A stretch of DNA of 6,996 bases from an uncultured Bacteriovorax sp. (GTDB lineage Bacteria > Bdellovibrionota > Bacteriovoracia > Bacteriovoracales > Bacteriovoracaceae). The notes beneath the pieces are model-generated. The model was not told the origin of the DNA. It saw only the letters and a program-made list of their open reading frames with translations, and made no database searches. The stretch's first letter is position 1, and each line of letters begins with the position of its first letter. This document shows positions 1 to 6,624 of this stretch, piece by piece. Location: NCBI GenBank assembly GCA_943914745.1, contig CALUDF010000165.1, positions 1 through 6,996 on the forward strand. Direction: 5' to 3'. A program made the translations under genes and the position numbers.

Positions 1-2
1 GA

Positions 3-711
3 CTTGGTGAACTCGATGGCATGATGAAGACCAAATAAAGGTCTTCAGACAGATGTCGACGCTCTCTATGCAAAACTTCAAGAGTCCATGGACACTGAAA
101 AAGAACTCCTGGCCGTCATGGGAGAGCTTGAAGAAAAGCGCCGCGAACTTAGAAATTCACTGGAGCAGCAGACTAAGAGTAAGGCCGATACGAAGCTTCG
201 TTTTGACGAAGAAAAAAACAAGCTGGCCATGAACCAGAAGTCTAAAAAAATCGTCGAAGAGCGCGAGCGCCTGGCCCCAATGCAAATTACCGAAGAAATT
301 AAAATCCCTTCGCAGCCTCTTTCCGGTGGAGAATTTTATCCTCCGATCTATTCTTACCAGGGAATGGAGTACCAGAAAAAAGGTGTGACGTTTAATTTCC
401 ACGGAAAAAATGAAGTGCGTGCAACGAAGGCCGGAAAAGTTGTCTACACTGGCACACTTGCCAATTATGGAAACGTTTTAATGATTGATCACGGAAATGA
501 CACCCGCACGGTGCTTCTGGGGCAATTTGATTACTCTGTTAAAAACGGCGATAGCGTCAAAGACGCTCAAGTCGTGGGCTTCACGAACCCGAGATCAACG
601 AATGGTCTGGGTGAGGGAAGGATTTATTTCGAAGTGAGAAAAAACAACTTAGCTCAAAATACATATTTGCTGTTAGATAAGAAATCGCTCGCGAAAAACT
701 CATCTCGATAG
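3..711 (+). CDS. EnvC-like murein hydrolase activator (degenerate LytM/M23 domain), 5' partial, probable frameshift near position 36
   Basis: This is the C-terminal part of an EnvC-type factor, which in other bacteria is driven by FtsEX in the periplasm to activate amidases that split septal peptidoglycan. A Glu/Lys/Leu-rich coiled coil (to about position 290) leads into a LytM/M23 fold (about 300-690) ending in IYFEVR, close to LYFEIR of E. coli EnvC. The zinc ligands are missing: the H-x-H motif reads R-I-Y, and the first His and Asp are replaced. It is therefore probably a non-catalytic activator. The frame used from position 28 onward has two stops at 22-27 and its first ATG is at 88, which would give 207 residues with no signal peptide and only a weak ribosome site. 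The frame starting at position 3 encodes the coil-like LGELDGMMKTK and stops at 36-38. Removing one base there joins both into one continuous coil. ctpA follows after 26 bp, probably in the same operon. Confidence 0.72.
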
Positions 712-725
712 GCAAGTAACCATGG

Positions 726-731
726 AAGGAG
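726..731 (+). promoter_or_regulatory. Ribosome binding site of ctpA
   Basis: AAGGAG lies 6 nt before the ATG at 738. It is a canonical Shine-Dalgarno sequence at good spacing. It fixes the start codon, which is followed directly by a signal peptide. Confidence 0.8.
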
Positions 732-737
732 TCACTC

Positions 738-2168
738 ATGAAGAGAACTTTTACAAGTCTCTTGGTCGTTTTGTCTTTAGTTTCTGTCGCCTCTGGCGCT
801 GCTTTTGCAGCACCCACTGAAGATCTTGCCAAAAAATCACGCTATGAAAAATTAGAGCTCTTCAACAAAGTTCTCTACCTCATCGAATCGCAGTACTACC
901 GCGAAGTGAGCACGGATAAACTCATTGAGGGCGCCATTAACGGAATGATGAACACACTTGATCCACACTCGGCTTACCTAGACAGTGAAGTCTTCTCTAA
1001 AATGCAGGAAGAGACTTCTGGAGAGTTTGGTGGTCTGGGGATTGAAGTCACGCAAAAAGACGGTGTTCTCTTAATCATCACTCCGATTGAAGATTCACCG
1101 GCGTTTAAGGCGGGAATCAAGGCCGGAGACAAGATCGTAGAAATCAACCACGAGTCGATGGTTGGGGCGAGCCTTCAGCAGGCCATTGATAAGCTTCGTG
1201 GGAAGATGAAGACGAAAATCATCCTGGGAATCGTCAGAGACGGCGTTGATGGGGTAAGAAACTATGAACTGACCCGTGAGATCGTTTATTTAAAACCTGT
1301 AAAATATGAACTTTTACAAAATGCTTACGCTTATGTGCGTTTGACTCAATTTCAAAAAAAATCAGCTGAGTATATTGTAGATGCTCTAAAGAAAATGAGA
1401 GAGCAGCTAAAGAAAGCCCCACTAAAAGGAGTGATCCTTGATCTTCGCGCAAATCCAGGCGGCCTTCTTGATGAAGCAGTAGACGTCTCTTCTATTTTCC
1501 TTAAAGAAGGCATTGTCGTCTCGACGGAAGGGCGCGATCCAAAGAATAAAGAGATCCGTTATGTGAAAAAAAGCGGGTATAAAGAGCTGGAAGTGCCATT
1601 GGTTGTTTTAATCAATGGATCGTCTGCCTCTGCTTCTGAAATTGTTTCCGGGGCCCTTCAGGACGCTAAACGCGCAATCATCATGGGGACTCAGTCTTTT
1701 GGTAAGGGCTCAGTTCAATCTGTCGCCAAGATTGATGAGACAAGTGGAGTGAAGTTGACCATCGCTCAGTATATGACTCCTTCGGGAAGAAAAATTCAAG
1801 CTGTCGGAATCAATCCAGATGTGGTGATCGGTGAAGCAGAAGGCGAGTGGTATGATGAGAATAAAAAAGAATCCAGCTTCATCAGAGAAAAAGACCTCAA
1901 GAATCACTTAACGGCCACAATTGAGACGGCCGAAGAAAAAAAGATCCGTGAAGAGCAAGAGCTTAAAGAGAGAATTGAGCGCACGGAAAGATTCAAGGCC
2001 ATGAGAGAGAAGAAAAAGCAGGCGAAGAAAAGTGAGCCTAAGGCACCAGTGCTTGCTTCAGATGATGAAGACGACTCAAGAAAAGTGGCCCCTGCTGAAG
2101 ATTATCAAGTCAACCAGGCCATCAATTATTTAAAGAATATTGGTCTGATTAAGACACTAAAATTCTAA
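738..2168 (+). CDS. ctpA: Carboxy-terminal processing protease, peptidase S41 family (CtpA-like), exported
   Basis: This is a periplasmic serine protease that trims or degrades proteins from their C-terminus. It has 476 residues. Residues 1-25 form a signal peptide (basic MKR, hydrophobic core, cleavage likely after AFA). An N-terminal helical region (30-95) contains the family-typical stretch TLDPHSAY. A PDZ domain follows at about 97-168 (GGLGIEV to IVRDG). The S41 core spans about 185-365 with LRANPGG (237-242), GSSASASEI and FGKGSVQ. Comparison with E. coli Prc and Bacillus CtpB spacing gives Ser298 as nucleophile, Lys323 as base (25 residues on) and Gln327. The tail has a Lys/Glu-rich helix (396-432), an acidic patch and a final DYQVNQAINYLK segment common in the family. 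Related proteases (Prc, CtpA) control peptidoglycan hydrolases, so its place behind an EnvC-like gene suggests a role in wall remodelling. That role is inferred. Confidence 0.94.
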   Translation: MKRTFTSLLVVLSLVSVASGAAFAAPTEDLAKKSRYEKLELFNKVLYLIESQYYREVSTDKLIEGAINGMMNTLDPHSAYLDSEVFSKMQEETSGEFGGLGIEVTQKDGVLLIITPIEDSPAFKAGIKAGDKIVEINHESMVGASLQQAIDKLRGKMKTKIILGIVRDGVDGVRNYELTREIVYLKPVKYELLQNAYAYVRLTQFQKKSAEYIVDALKKMREQLKKAPLKGVILDLRANPGGLLDEAVDVSSIFLKEGIVVSTEGRDPKNKEIRYVKKSGYKELEVPLVVLINGSSASASEIVSGALQDAKRAIIMGTQSFGKGSVQSVAKIDETSGVKLTIAQYMTPSGRKIQAVGINPDVVIGEAEGEWYDENKKESSFIREKDLKNHLTATIETAEEKKIREEQELKERIERTERFKAMREKKKQAKKSEPKAPVLASDDEDDSRKVAPAEDYQVNQAINYLKNIGLIKTLKF

Positions 2169-2176
2169 AAAAACCG

Positions 2177-2204
2177 AAGGACCCGCTTAGGCGGGTCTTT
2201 TTTT
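2177..2204 (+). terminator. Rho-independent terminator after ctpA
   Basis: GACCCGC (2180-2186), loop TTAG and GCGGGTC (2191-2197) form a 7-bp perfect GC-rich stem followed by seven T. The stem can extend outward using the upstream AAG. It begins 9 bp after the ctpA stop and should end the envC-like/ctpA transcript, so xseA needs its own promoter. Confidence 0.93.
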
Positions 2205-2230
2205 GTCCAAATAACTCCTAGCAACACGTC

Positions 2231-2260
2231 TTTAAACTTCCCACCCCCTACCGTTTTAGT
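2231..2260 (+). promoter_or_regulatory. Candidate promoter for xseA
   Basis: Because a terminator precedes it, a promoter must lie in 2205-2275. The best sigma70-like pair I see is TTTAAA (2231-2236) and TTTAGT (2255-2260), 18 bp apart, each matching consensus at four of six positions. TAATAC (2260-2265) is an alternative -10 that would give an almost leaderless mRNA. Both assignments are weak. Confidence 0.3.
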
Positions 2261-2275
2261 AATACTAGTAAGGCA

Positions 2276-3568
2276 ATGAGCCTCGACGTTAAAAAAGTCT
2301 CCGAAATCGTCGGAGAAATCAAAAATTTGCTCGAACACGAATTCTCCAACGTCTCTATCGAAGGAGAAATCACCAACCTTTCCTTGTCCTCTTCAGGGCA
2401 CTGGTATTTCACGCTCTCTGATAAAGATTCGGCCATCAGCGCGGCCCTTTTTAAAATGGATGCCCTGAGAAACCCTTTAATGAAAACCATTAAAGATGGG
2501 GCCAAAGTTATAGTAGTGGGAGACATCAACGTCTATCCAAAAAGAGGGACGTTTCAAGTTATCGTCAAGCGAATCGTTCCGGTGGGAACTGGGGACTTAA
2601 AAGAGCAGTTTGAGAAGCTAAAGAGAAAGCTTGCGAGCGAAGGTCTCTTTGATATGGATCAGAAAAAACCGATCCCGCAAATGCCTAAGCGCGTGGCGAT
2701 CATCACGGCCCAAAGAGGGGCGGCCCTGCAGGACTTTATTAATATTTACCGACGTCGCTCGATCTGGATGGATCTCTTGGTGGTTCCAACACTTGTTCAA
2801 GGTGATGATGCTCCAAGAGCAATCAGGTCTTCACTCCACAACGTCATCAAGTATTCGATGGAAGCTGAGCCTTCAAAGAAAATCGACCTCATCGTACTTG
2901 CTCGCGGGGGCGGAAGCTTGGAGGACTTATGGGCCTTTAATGATGAAGGTCTGGCCTATGATATTTTTAATTGCCCCATTCCGGTTATCAGTGCTGTGGG
3001 ACATGAAGTGGATTTTTCCATTTCAGATTTTGTCGCCGATCTTCGCTGTGAAACTCCTTCGGCCGCAGCGGAAGTCATCACTCATCACCAGACGATGATT
3101 AAAGATAAGATGACGAATCTCAGGTCGCGCATAAAAAATGTCATGGATTATAAAATGAGCCGCCTGGAAAATAGGCTTAAGCATGCTCACCCCCACGCGA
3201 TTTTAAATATTCTTCTCTCAAGACTGGCCTCTTTTCAAAAAAGATTGGCAAGATGTGCAATTCACCAGAGGTTGCATGAACTCACCAATATTCATGATTT
3301 TTACCTGAGCCTAGATGAAAGCCTGGATCAGATGAAGCAAATATTAAAAGAGCGCTTAAAAGACTATCACCACCGCCTGGATAAATCCCGCGATGTCTTA
3401 AAGGTACTCAATCCTAAAAATGTTTTAGAGCGCGGGTATGGCTACCTCGAAACAGAGAAGGGAAAAGTTGTAGCATCTAGCGCTGATTTTGACCGCGCCC
3501 CAAAAGGACAAACTTTTAACCTGCATTTTCATGATGGAGCAAGAAAAGTAAAATCAAATGAAGGCTAA
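2276..3568 (+). CDS. xseA: Exodeoxyribonuclease VII large subunit
   Basis: This is the catalytic subunit of exonuclease VII, a cytoplasmic single-strand-specific DNase used in repair. It has 430 residues, near the usual family length. The N-terminal OB-fold (1-105) carries EGEITNLSLSSSGHWYFTLSD. The nuclease core (135-270) carries GAALQDF, PTLVQG, RGGGSLEDLWAFN and ISAVGHEVDF, ending in ETPSAAAE. Asp153, Arg210, His243 and Asp246 correspond to the catalytic residues known from E. coli XseA. A long coiled-coil region (270-370) and the C-terminal segment NPKNVLERGYGY complete the protein. The motif usually read as TSPTGAA is TAQRGAA here. The start is supported by alignment of SEIVGEIKNLLE with family N-termini, although the upstream AAGG is only 2 nt from the ATG. 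No xseB follows. The 3' end overlaps the next gene by 11 bp. Confidence 0.96.
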   Translation: MSLDVKKVSEIVGEIKNLLEHEFSNVSIEGEITNLSLSSSGHWYFTLSDKDSAISAALFKMDALRNPLMKTIKDGAKVIVVGDINVYPKRGTFQVIVKRIVPVGTGDLKEQFEKLKRKLASEGLFDMDQKKPIPQMPKRVAIITAQRGAALQDFINIYRRRSIWMDLLVVPTLVQGDDAPRAIRSSLHNVIKYSMEAEPSKKIDLIVLARGGGSLEDLWAFNDEGLAYDIFNCPIPVISAVGHEVDFSISDFVADLRCETPSAAAEVITHHQTMIKDKMTNLRSRIKNVMDYKMSRLENRLKHAHPHAILNILLSRLASFQKRLARCAIHQRLHELTNIHDFYLSLDESLDQMKQILKERLKDYHHRLDKSRDVLKVLNPKNVLERGYGYLETEKGKVVASSADFDRAPKGQTFNLHFHDGARKVKSNEG

Positions 3569-5210
3569 AGCGAAATCTAAAATTCAGTTTGTTGTCGATC
3601 CACTCCTGATTTCCCGAGATCAGTCTGAATTTTTAGTGCGTGTCTTGCAAGAAGAGAAAATTAAATTTGCCACTGACATCCAGGACCTAGACGACATGGC
3701 ACCTGCTCTTTTTTTTGTTGAAAAAAAGAATCTTAGAAAATTAAGCCGCTTTAAAAACAAGATCATCGTTTTGCCGCTCCAGGATCAAGGCGATGGTCTT
3801 TCTGTCTCAAAAATTAATTTCAACTCTTATGAGGAAATCTCCCATTTCATCGAGAGATTTTTCCTGGCAGAGCGCCACTTGCAGATTCAGGAAAGAATCA
3901 AAGAAAGTGAGAGACTCTATGACATGATCAAAAGTCATCTGGAAGAGGCCAGTATCGAAATGAATTCGGTGGAGACGAAAAAAGTTTTTGAAGGCATTCT
4001 CGATCTAGAGATGCTTTTGCTACAAGAAGAGTCCCTGCTTAGCTGGAACACTCATTTCAAAAGCTTCTTAAAAAAGAGCAATGAGCTTCAAGCGCTGGCG
4101 CTGGTTAATAGCAGCGCTCTTTCACAAGAGGATTTGCAGGCCGATGAGAATTCATTGATCTTTAAACTTCCAAGTGAGGATTATTATCTTTTTATGCGTT
4201 TTAAGCATTTTGATGTGAAAAAAGACGCAGAATTTATAGAGCTTTTTTTATCGACCTGCATGCGCACGATGCAGATCCTCGACCAAAAACTCGTAAAAAG
4301 TGATGGAGAAATTGATTTTTGGAAAAAGATTTTCTCTAAAATTCCATACCCGATGGCCGTTATTTCAAGCCTAGGGGACTTGCTCATTTACAATGAGTCT
4401 TTTGCCAAAATTGGAATTTTGCCAAAAGAGTGCCTGCGTTTTAAAGACCTGGAGAGTGCTGAGATCTATCAGAACTTTTATAAAATCAGGCGCATTGATT
4501 TTCCTATTAACCTCATTCAAGTTTCTTATTTTGTTTTCTACACAACAGATAAAAACCAAATTCAAAAAAGTGGTGAGAAGACCTCGAAAAAAGCCTCTTC
4601 TGTGGATGAATTGGGGATTATTTCAAGCTCCATCGCCCACGAACTCAACAATCCACTGGCCGGGATTTTAGCGGCACTCTCACTTCTTTCCTTGGAAGAT
4701 GACTGGTCTCCTGATGCTCTCTCGGATTTAGAGGATATGAAGAGTGGGGCAAAGAGATGTAAGGAGCTCGTCGAGATCTTTTTAGGTTTCTCAAAGTTTT
4801 CCCCCAGTGCACATACTAAGGTCTCGATCAAAGGCTCTCTTGACCAGGCGATAAATCTTCTGCGTTTTAGAATGATTGAGTCCAACTTGCGCCTCGATAT
4901 GAAATACTCTCCGACATTGGAGAGCTTCTCCCATCAGATCAATGCTTCGATCATGTCGATGATTTTCTATCTGGTTTGCAGTGAATTGATGACGGCTTTT
5001 GCTCACCACAGACTGGTCACTCAAGTTCAACATGGTGCTTTGTCTGGAGAGGTTTTAGAGTTCTCAAATCAAATCGTGCTTAAGCTCGATGAAGACTTTG
5101 AATATGAAGATAAGATCGCACAGTCTAAGCTGATTCAACATTTACTGATTTTTGAGAAACTCGAAGTGAATTTCTTAAAGCAAGAAATCAGGCTCATCTA
5201 CCGTTCGTAG
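3558..5210 (+). CDS. Cytoplasmic histidine-kinase-like protein with PAS domain, intact H-box and degenerate ATP-binding domain
   Basis: This is a 550-residue two-component-type signalling protein with no membrane segment. Residues 1-105 alternate beta strands and helices like a receiver domain (KIQFVVDP, PALFFVE, NKIIVLPL) but lack an obvious phospho-acceptor Asp. A helix follows (105-130), then a GAF-like region (about 140-245) and a PAS domain (about 254-335, PMAVISSLGDLLIYNESF). The dimerisation/phosphoacceptor domain (350-415) has the H-box SSIAHELNNPLAG with His361, and a second helix. The remaining 135 residues should be the ATPase domain, but the N-box position (464-480) has no Asn and I find no DxGxG or GxGLG motif. 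It may be a pseudokinase or a phosphotransferase of ChpT/Spo0B style; that is inference. The ATG overlaps the end of xseA (ATGAAGGCTAA) with no good Shine-Dalgarno, which suggests translational coupling. No response regulator is adjacent. Confidence 0.82.
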   Translation: MKAKAKSKIQFVVDPLLISRDQSEFLVRVLQEEKIKFATDIQDLDDMAPALFFVEKKNLRKLSRFKNKIIVLPLQDQGDGLSVSKINFNSYEEISHFIERFFLAERHLQIQERIKESERLYDMIKSHLEEASIEMNSVETKKVFEGILDLEMLLLQEESLLSWNTHFKSFLKKSNELQALALVNSSALSQEDLQADENSLIFKLPSEDYYLFMRFKHFDVKKDAEFIELFLSTCMRTMQILDQKLVKSDGEIDFWKKIFSKIPYPMAVISSLGDLLIYNESFAKIGILPKECLRFKDLESAEIYQNFYKIRRIDFPINLIQVSYFVFYTTDKNQIQKSGEKTSKKASSVDELGIISSSIAHELNNPLAGILAALSLLSLEDDWSPDALSDLEDMKSGAKRCKELVEIFLGFSKFSPSAHTKVSIKGSLDQAINLLRFRMIESNLRLDMKYSPTLESFSHQINASIMSMIFYLVCSELMTAFAHHRLVTQVQHGALSGEVLEFSNQIVLKLDEDFEYEDKIAQSKLIQHLLIFEKLEVNFLKQEIRLIYRS

Positions 5211-5212
5211 AC

Positions 5213-6520
5213 CTACAAGTACTTGTGAGGAAAATCGTAATTGTTAGGGTTTTCACTCATAAATTTCTCAATCGGGTCTTTGATATCCTGATTGGTAATT
5301 TTTGTGTTCTGGCGCTGAATTAAAAGGGTGTCGCGGCTTTCTTTTAGGTACGCGATTAGAAAATTATTAATCATTGGATTCAAATGATCTTTTTTCATCT
5401 TCCCTTGGGCCATTCTCGCACTCTTTGAGTTGATGTATTGAACCAGCTTGTTCTGGTGGGTTGGATAGCGAAATACTAGCTCTAATTTTTGATGAAGGGC
5501 GCGAAGCGGGTAAATCACATACTGCTCAGGGATTAAGTGATTAACCACGATGAAGTCTGCTGGCATCTCCTCGGGGTGCTGGAAATCAACACTTTTAGGA
5601 TCAATGTTATTAAACTCACAAAGCTTTTTAATCGTCTCAATTTCCAGCTCGTCGCTAATCTTAGAGAAGTAAGATGACATTTCGAGAAGTCCCTGGAAAT
5701 AAGGGCCTGTGAGTTTTAAAGTCAGCATCTCGTAAGGGATCTTTTTGATTTTCTCGACGATATACTTTTTCTCATCATCTCTGCCATGTGAAGGCATCGA
5801 AAAGAGCACGACGCCTTCTTTGCCTTTTAGAGTGACTAAAAAAGGAGTGGTGAGCGAGTTGATCTGTTCGATAATTCCTTCAAGGGGAGTGTCGCTCTTA
5901 TAGTTAATGCGATCGAGCTCAAACTTGTTTTTTGGGTAATAGAGACTGTTGACCTTTGAAATCTTCTTGTGAATGAAGATGGAGAGGTACTTAAGTAACA
6001 GCTCAGCTGAGGCCATCGTATCATCAAGGGCCCTGTGGGCCTTTTGGTGTTTTAGGTCAAAAATTTTACTCATGTAATTTAAGTTTGAGCTCAAAATGTT
6101 GGGGATCATGTACTTGGTCATGAGATTGGTGCAAATAGACCTGTTTTGCAGTTCAGACTTCCCAAGGCGCTTTAGGACAGAATTAAAAAAGGGAACGTCA
6201 AAAGACGTATTGTGGGCCACTAGGATCGAGTCTCCCATAAACTCTAGGATTTCATCGATCACGTTTTCAATGACCGGTGCATTGGTGACGTCAGCGTCTT
6301 TAATGCTGGTTAACTTTTGAATGAACTCAGGGATGTGGACTTCCGGGTTAATTAAAAAGCTTTTTTGATCGACAATTTGCAGGTGCTTAATGCGAACCAT
6401 TCCAATTTCAATGATCTTGTCATGCTGGTGATTCCCACCTGTTGTCTCCAGGTCGAATACACAAAATGTTAATGAATGAAGGAGGTGGTACGAAGGCGAT
6501 GGTGAGAAATTCGTTGTCAT
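5213..6520 (-). CDS. DnaQ-like DEDDh 3'-5' exonuclease with an unassigned C-terminal region
   Basis: The N-terminal part is a DNA polymerase III epsilon-type exonuclease. FDLETTG (22-28) gives Asp23 and Glu25, AHNTSFDVPFF gives Asp108, and HRALDD gives His162 and Asp167, a complete DEDDh set. This domain ends near residue 185. The full length of 435 residues is well beyond a stand-alone epsilon or ExoX-type enzyme. Residues about 190-435 form a mixed alpha/beta region in which I recognise no family. I see no GIY-YIG, helicase or BRCT motif, so it is not an obvious UvrC/Cho-type or DinG-type fusion. The start is set by AAGGA 6 nt upstream of the ATG. A palindrome of LexA-box type lies just above the ribosome site, suggesting DNA-damage control. 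A role as a repair nuclease is more likely than the main replicative proofreader, but this is inferred. Confidence 0.88.
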   Translation of the reverse strand: MTTNFSPSPSYHLLHSLTFCVFDLETTGGNHQHDKIIEIGMVRIKHLQIVDQKSFLINPEVHIPEFIQKLTSIKDADVTNAPVIENVIDEILEFMGDSILVAHNTSFDVPFFNSVLKRLGKSELQNRSICTNLMTKYMIPNILSSNLNYMSKIFDLKHQKAHRALDDTMASAELLLKYLSIFIHKKISKVNSLYYPKNKFELDRINYKSDTPLEGIIEQINSLTTPFLVTLKGKEGVVLFSMPSHGRDDEKKYIVEKIKKIPYEMLTLKLTGPYFQGLLEMSSYFSKISDELEIETIKKLCEFNNIDPKSVDFQHPEEMPADFIVVNHLIPEQYVIYPLRALHQKLELVFRYPTHQNKLVQYINSKSARMAQGKMKKDHLNPMINNFLIAYLKESRDTLLIQRQNTKITNQDIKDPIEKFMSENPNNYDFPHKYL

Positions 6521-6526
6521 TGTCTG

Positions 6527-6531
6527 TCCTT
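6527..6531 (-). promoter_or_regulatory. Ribosome binding site of the exonuclease gene
   Basis: AAGGA read on the - strand lies 6 nt before the ATG that begins at 6520. It supports that start codon. It is only 2 nt from the inverted repeat at 6534-6549. Confidence 0.7.
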
Positions 6532-6533
6532 AG

Positions 6534-6549
6534 TCGAACATTCGTTCGA
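6534..6549. promoter_or_regulatory. LexA-box-like inverted repeat upstream of the exonuclease gene
   Basis: TCGAACATTCGTTCGA is a perfect inverted repeat with 6-bp arms and a 4-bp centre. Read on the - strand, its core CGAACGAATGTTCG fits CGAAC-R-N-R-Y-GTTCG, very close to the Bacillus-type LexA box (CGAACRNRYGTTYC). It lies between a possible - strand -10 element (TATACAAT, complement of 6564-6571) and the ribosome site, where a bound repressor would block transcription. Binding by LexA is inferred. It could instead be another regulator's operator or a small RNA hairpin near the ribosome site. Confidence 0.55.
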
Positions 6550-6570
6550 GTAGTTGAGACCCAATTGTAT

Positions 6571-6599
6571 AAAAAAAAGGCCCCTTCGTAAAGGGGCCT
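6571..6599 (-). terminator. Rho-independent terminator of the gene that runs off the right edge
   Basis: On the - strand, AGGCCCCTT, loop TACG and AAGGGGCCT form a perfect 9-bp GC-rich stem (arms at 6591-6599 and 6578-6586) followed by seven further T (6577-6571). It starts 25 bp past the stop of the partial gene at 6625 and insulates the exonuclease gene from it. On the + strand no T-run follows, so it acts in one direction. Confidence 0.93.
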
Positions 6600-6624
6600 C
6601 TGAAAGTGAGCTTATTTTTCCTGA

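Noticed and set aside
2631..3098. A 155-codon open frame inside xseA on the same strand.
   Set aside because: It lies wholly within the clearly coding xseA in another frame, its composition (rich in Arg, Ser, Trp) is shadow-like, and no conserved motif is seen.
3564..3872. Possible true phospho-receiver domain at the N-terminus of the kinase-like protein.
   Set aside because: The strand-helix pattern is receiver-like, but the acidic cluster and a clear acceptor Asp after the third strand (PALFFVEKKN) are missing, so I call it only receiver-like.
4562..4885. A 107-codon open frame antisense to the kinase-like gene.
   Set aside because: It is opposite the conserved H-box region, has no ribosome site worth noting and no recognisable domain, so it is a shadow of the sense gene.
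5169..5188. Small inverted repeat ATTTCTT / AAGAAAT with a 5-nt loop near the 3' end of the kinase-like gene.
   Set aside because: The stem is AT-rich, lies within coding sequence and is not followed by a T-run on either strand, so it is not a convincing terminator.
5215..5226. Perfect 12-bp palindrome ACAAGTACTTGT at the end of the exonuclease gene, near the convergent stops.
   Set aside because: It lies inside codons for the last residues, has no loop or T-run for termination, and a single 12-bp palindrome can arise by chance.
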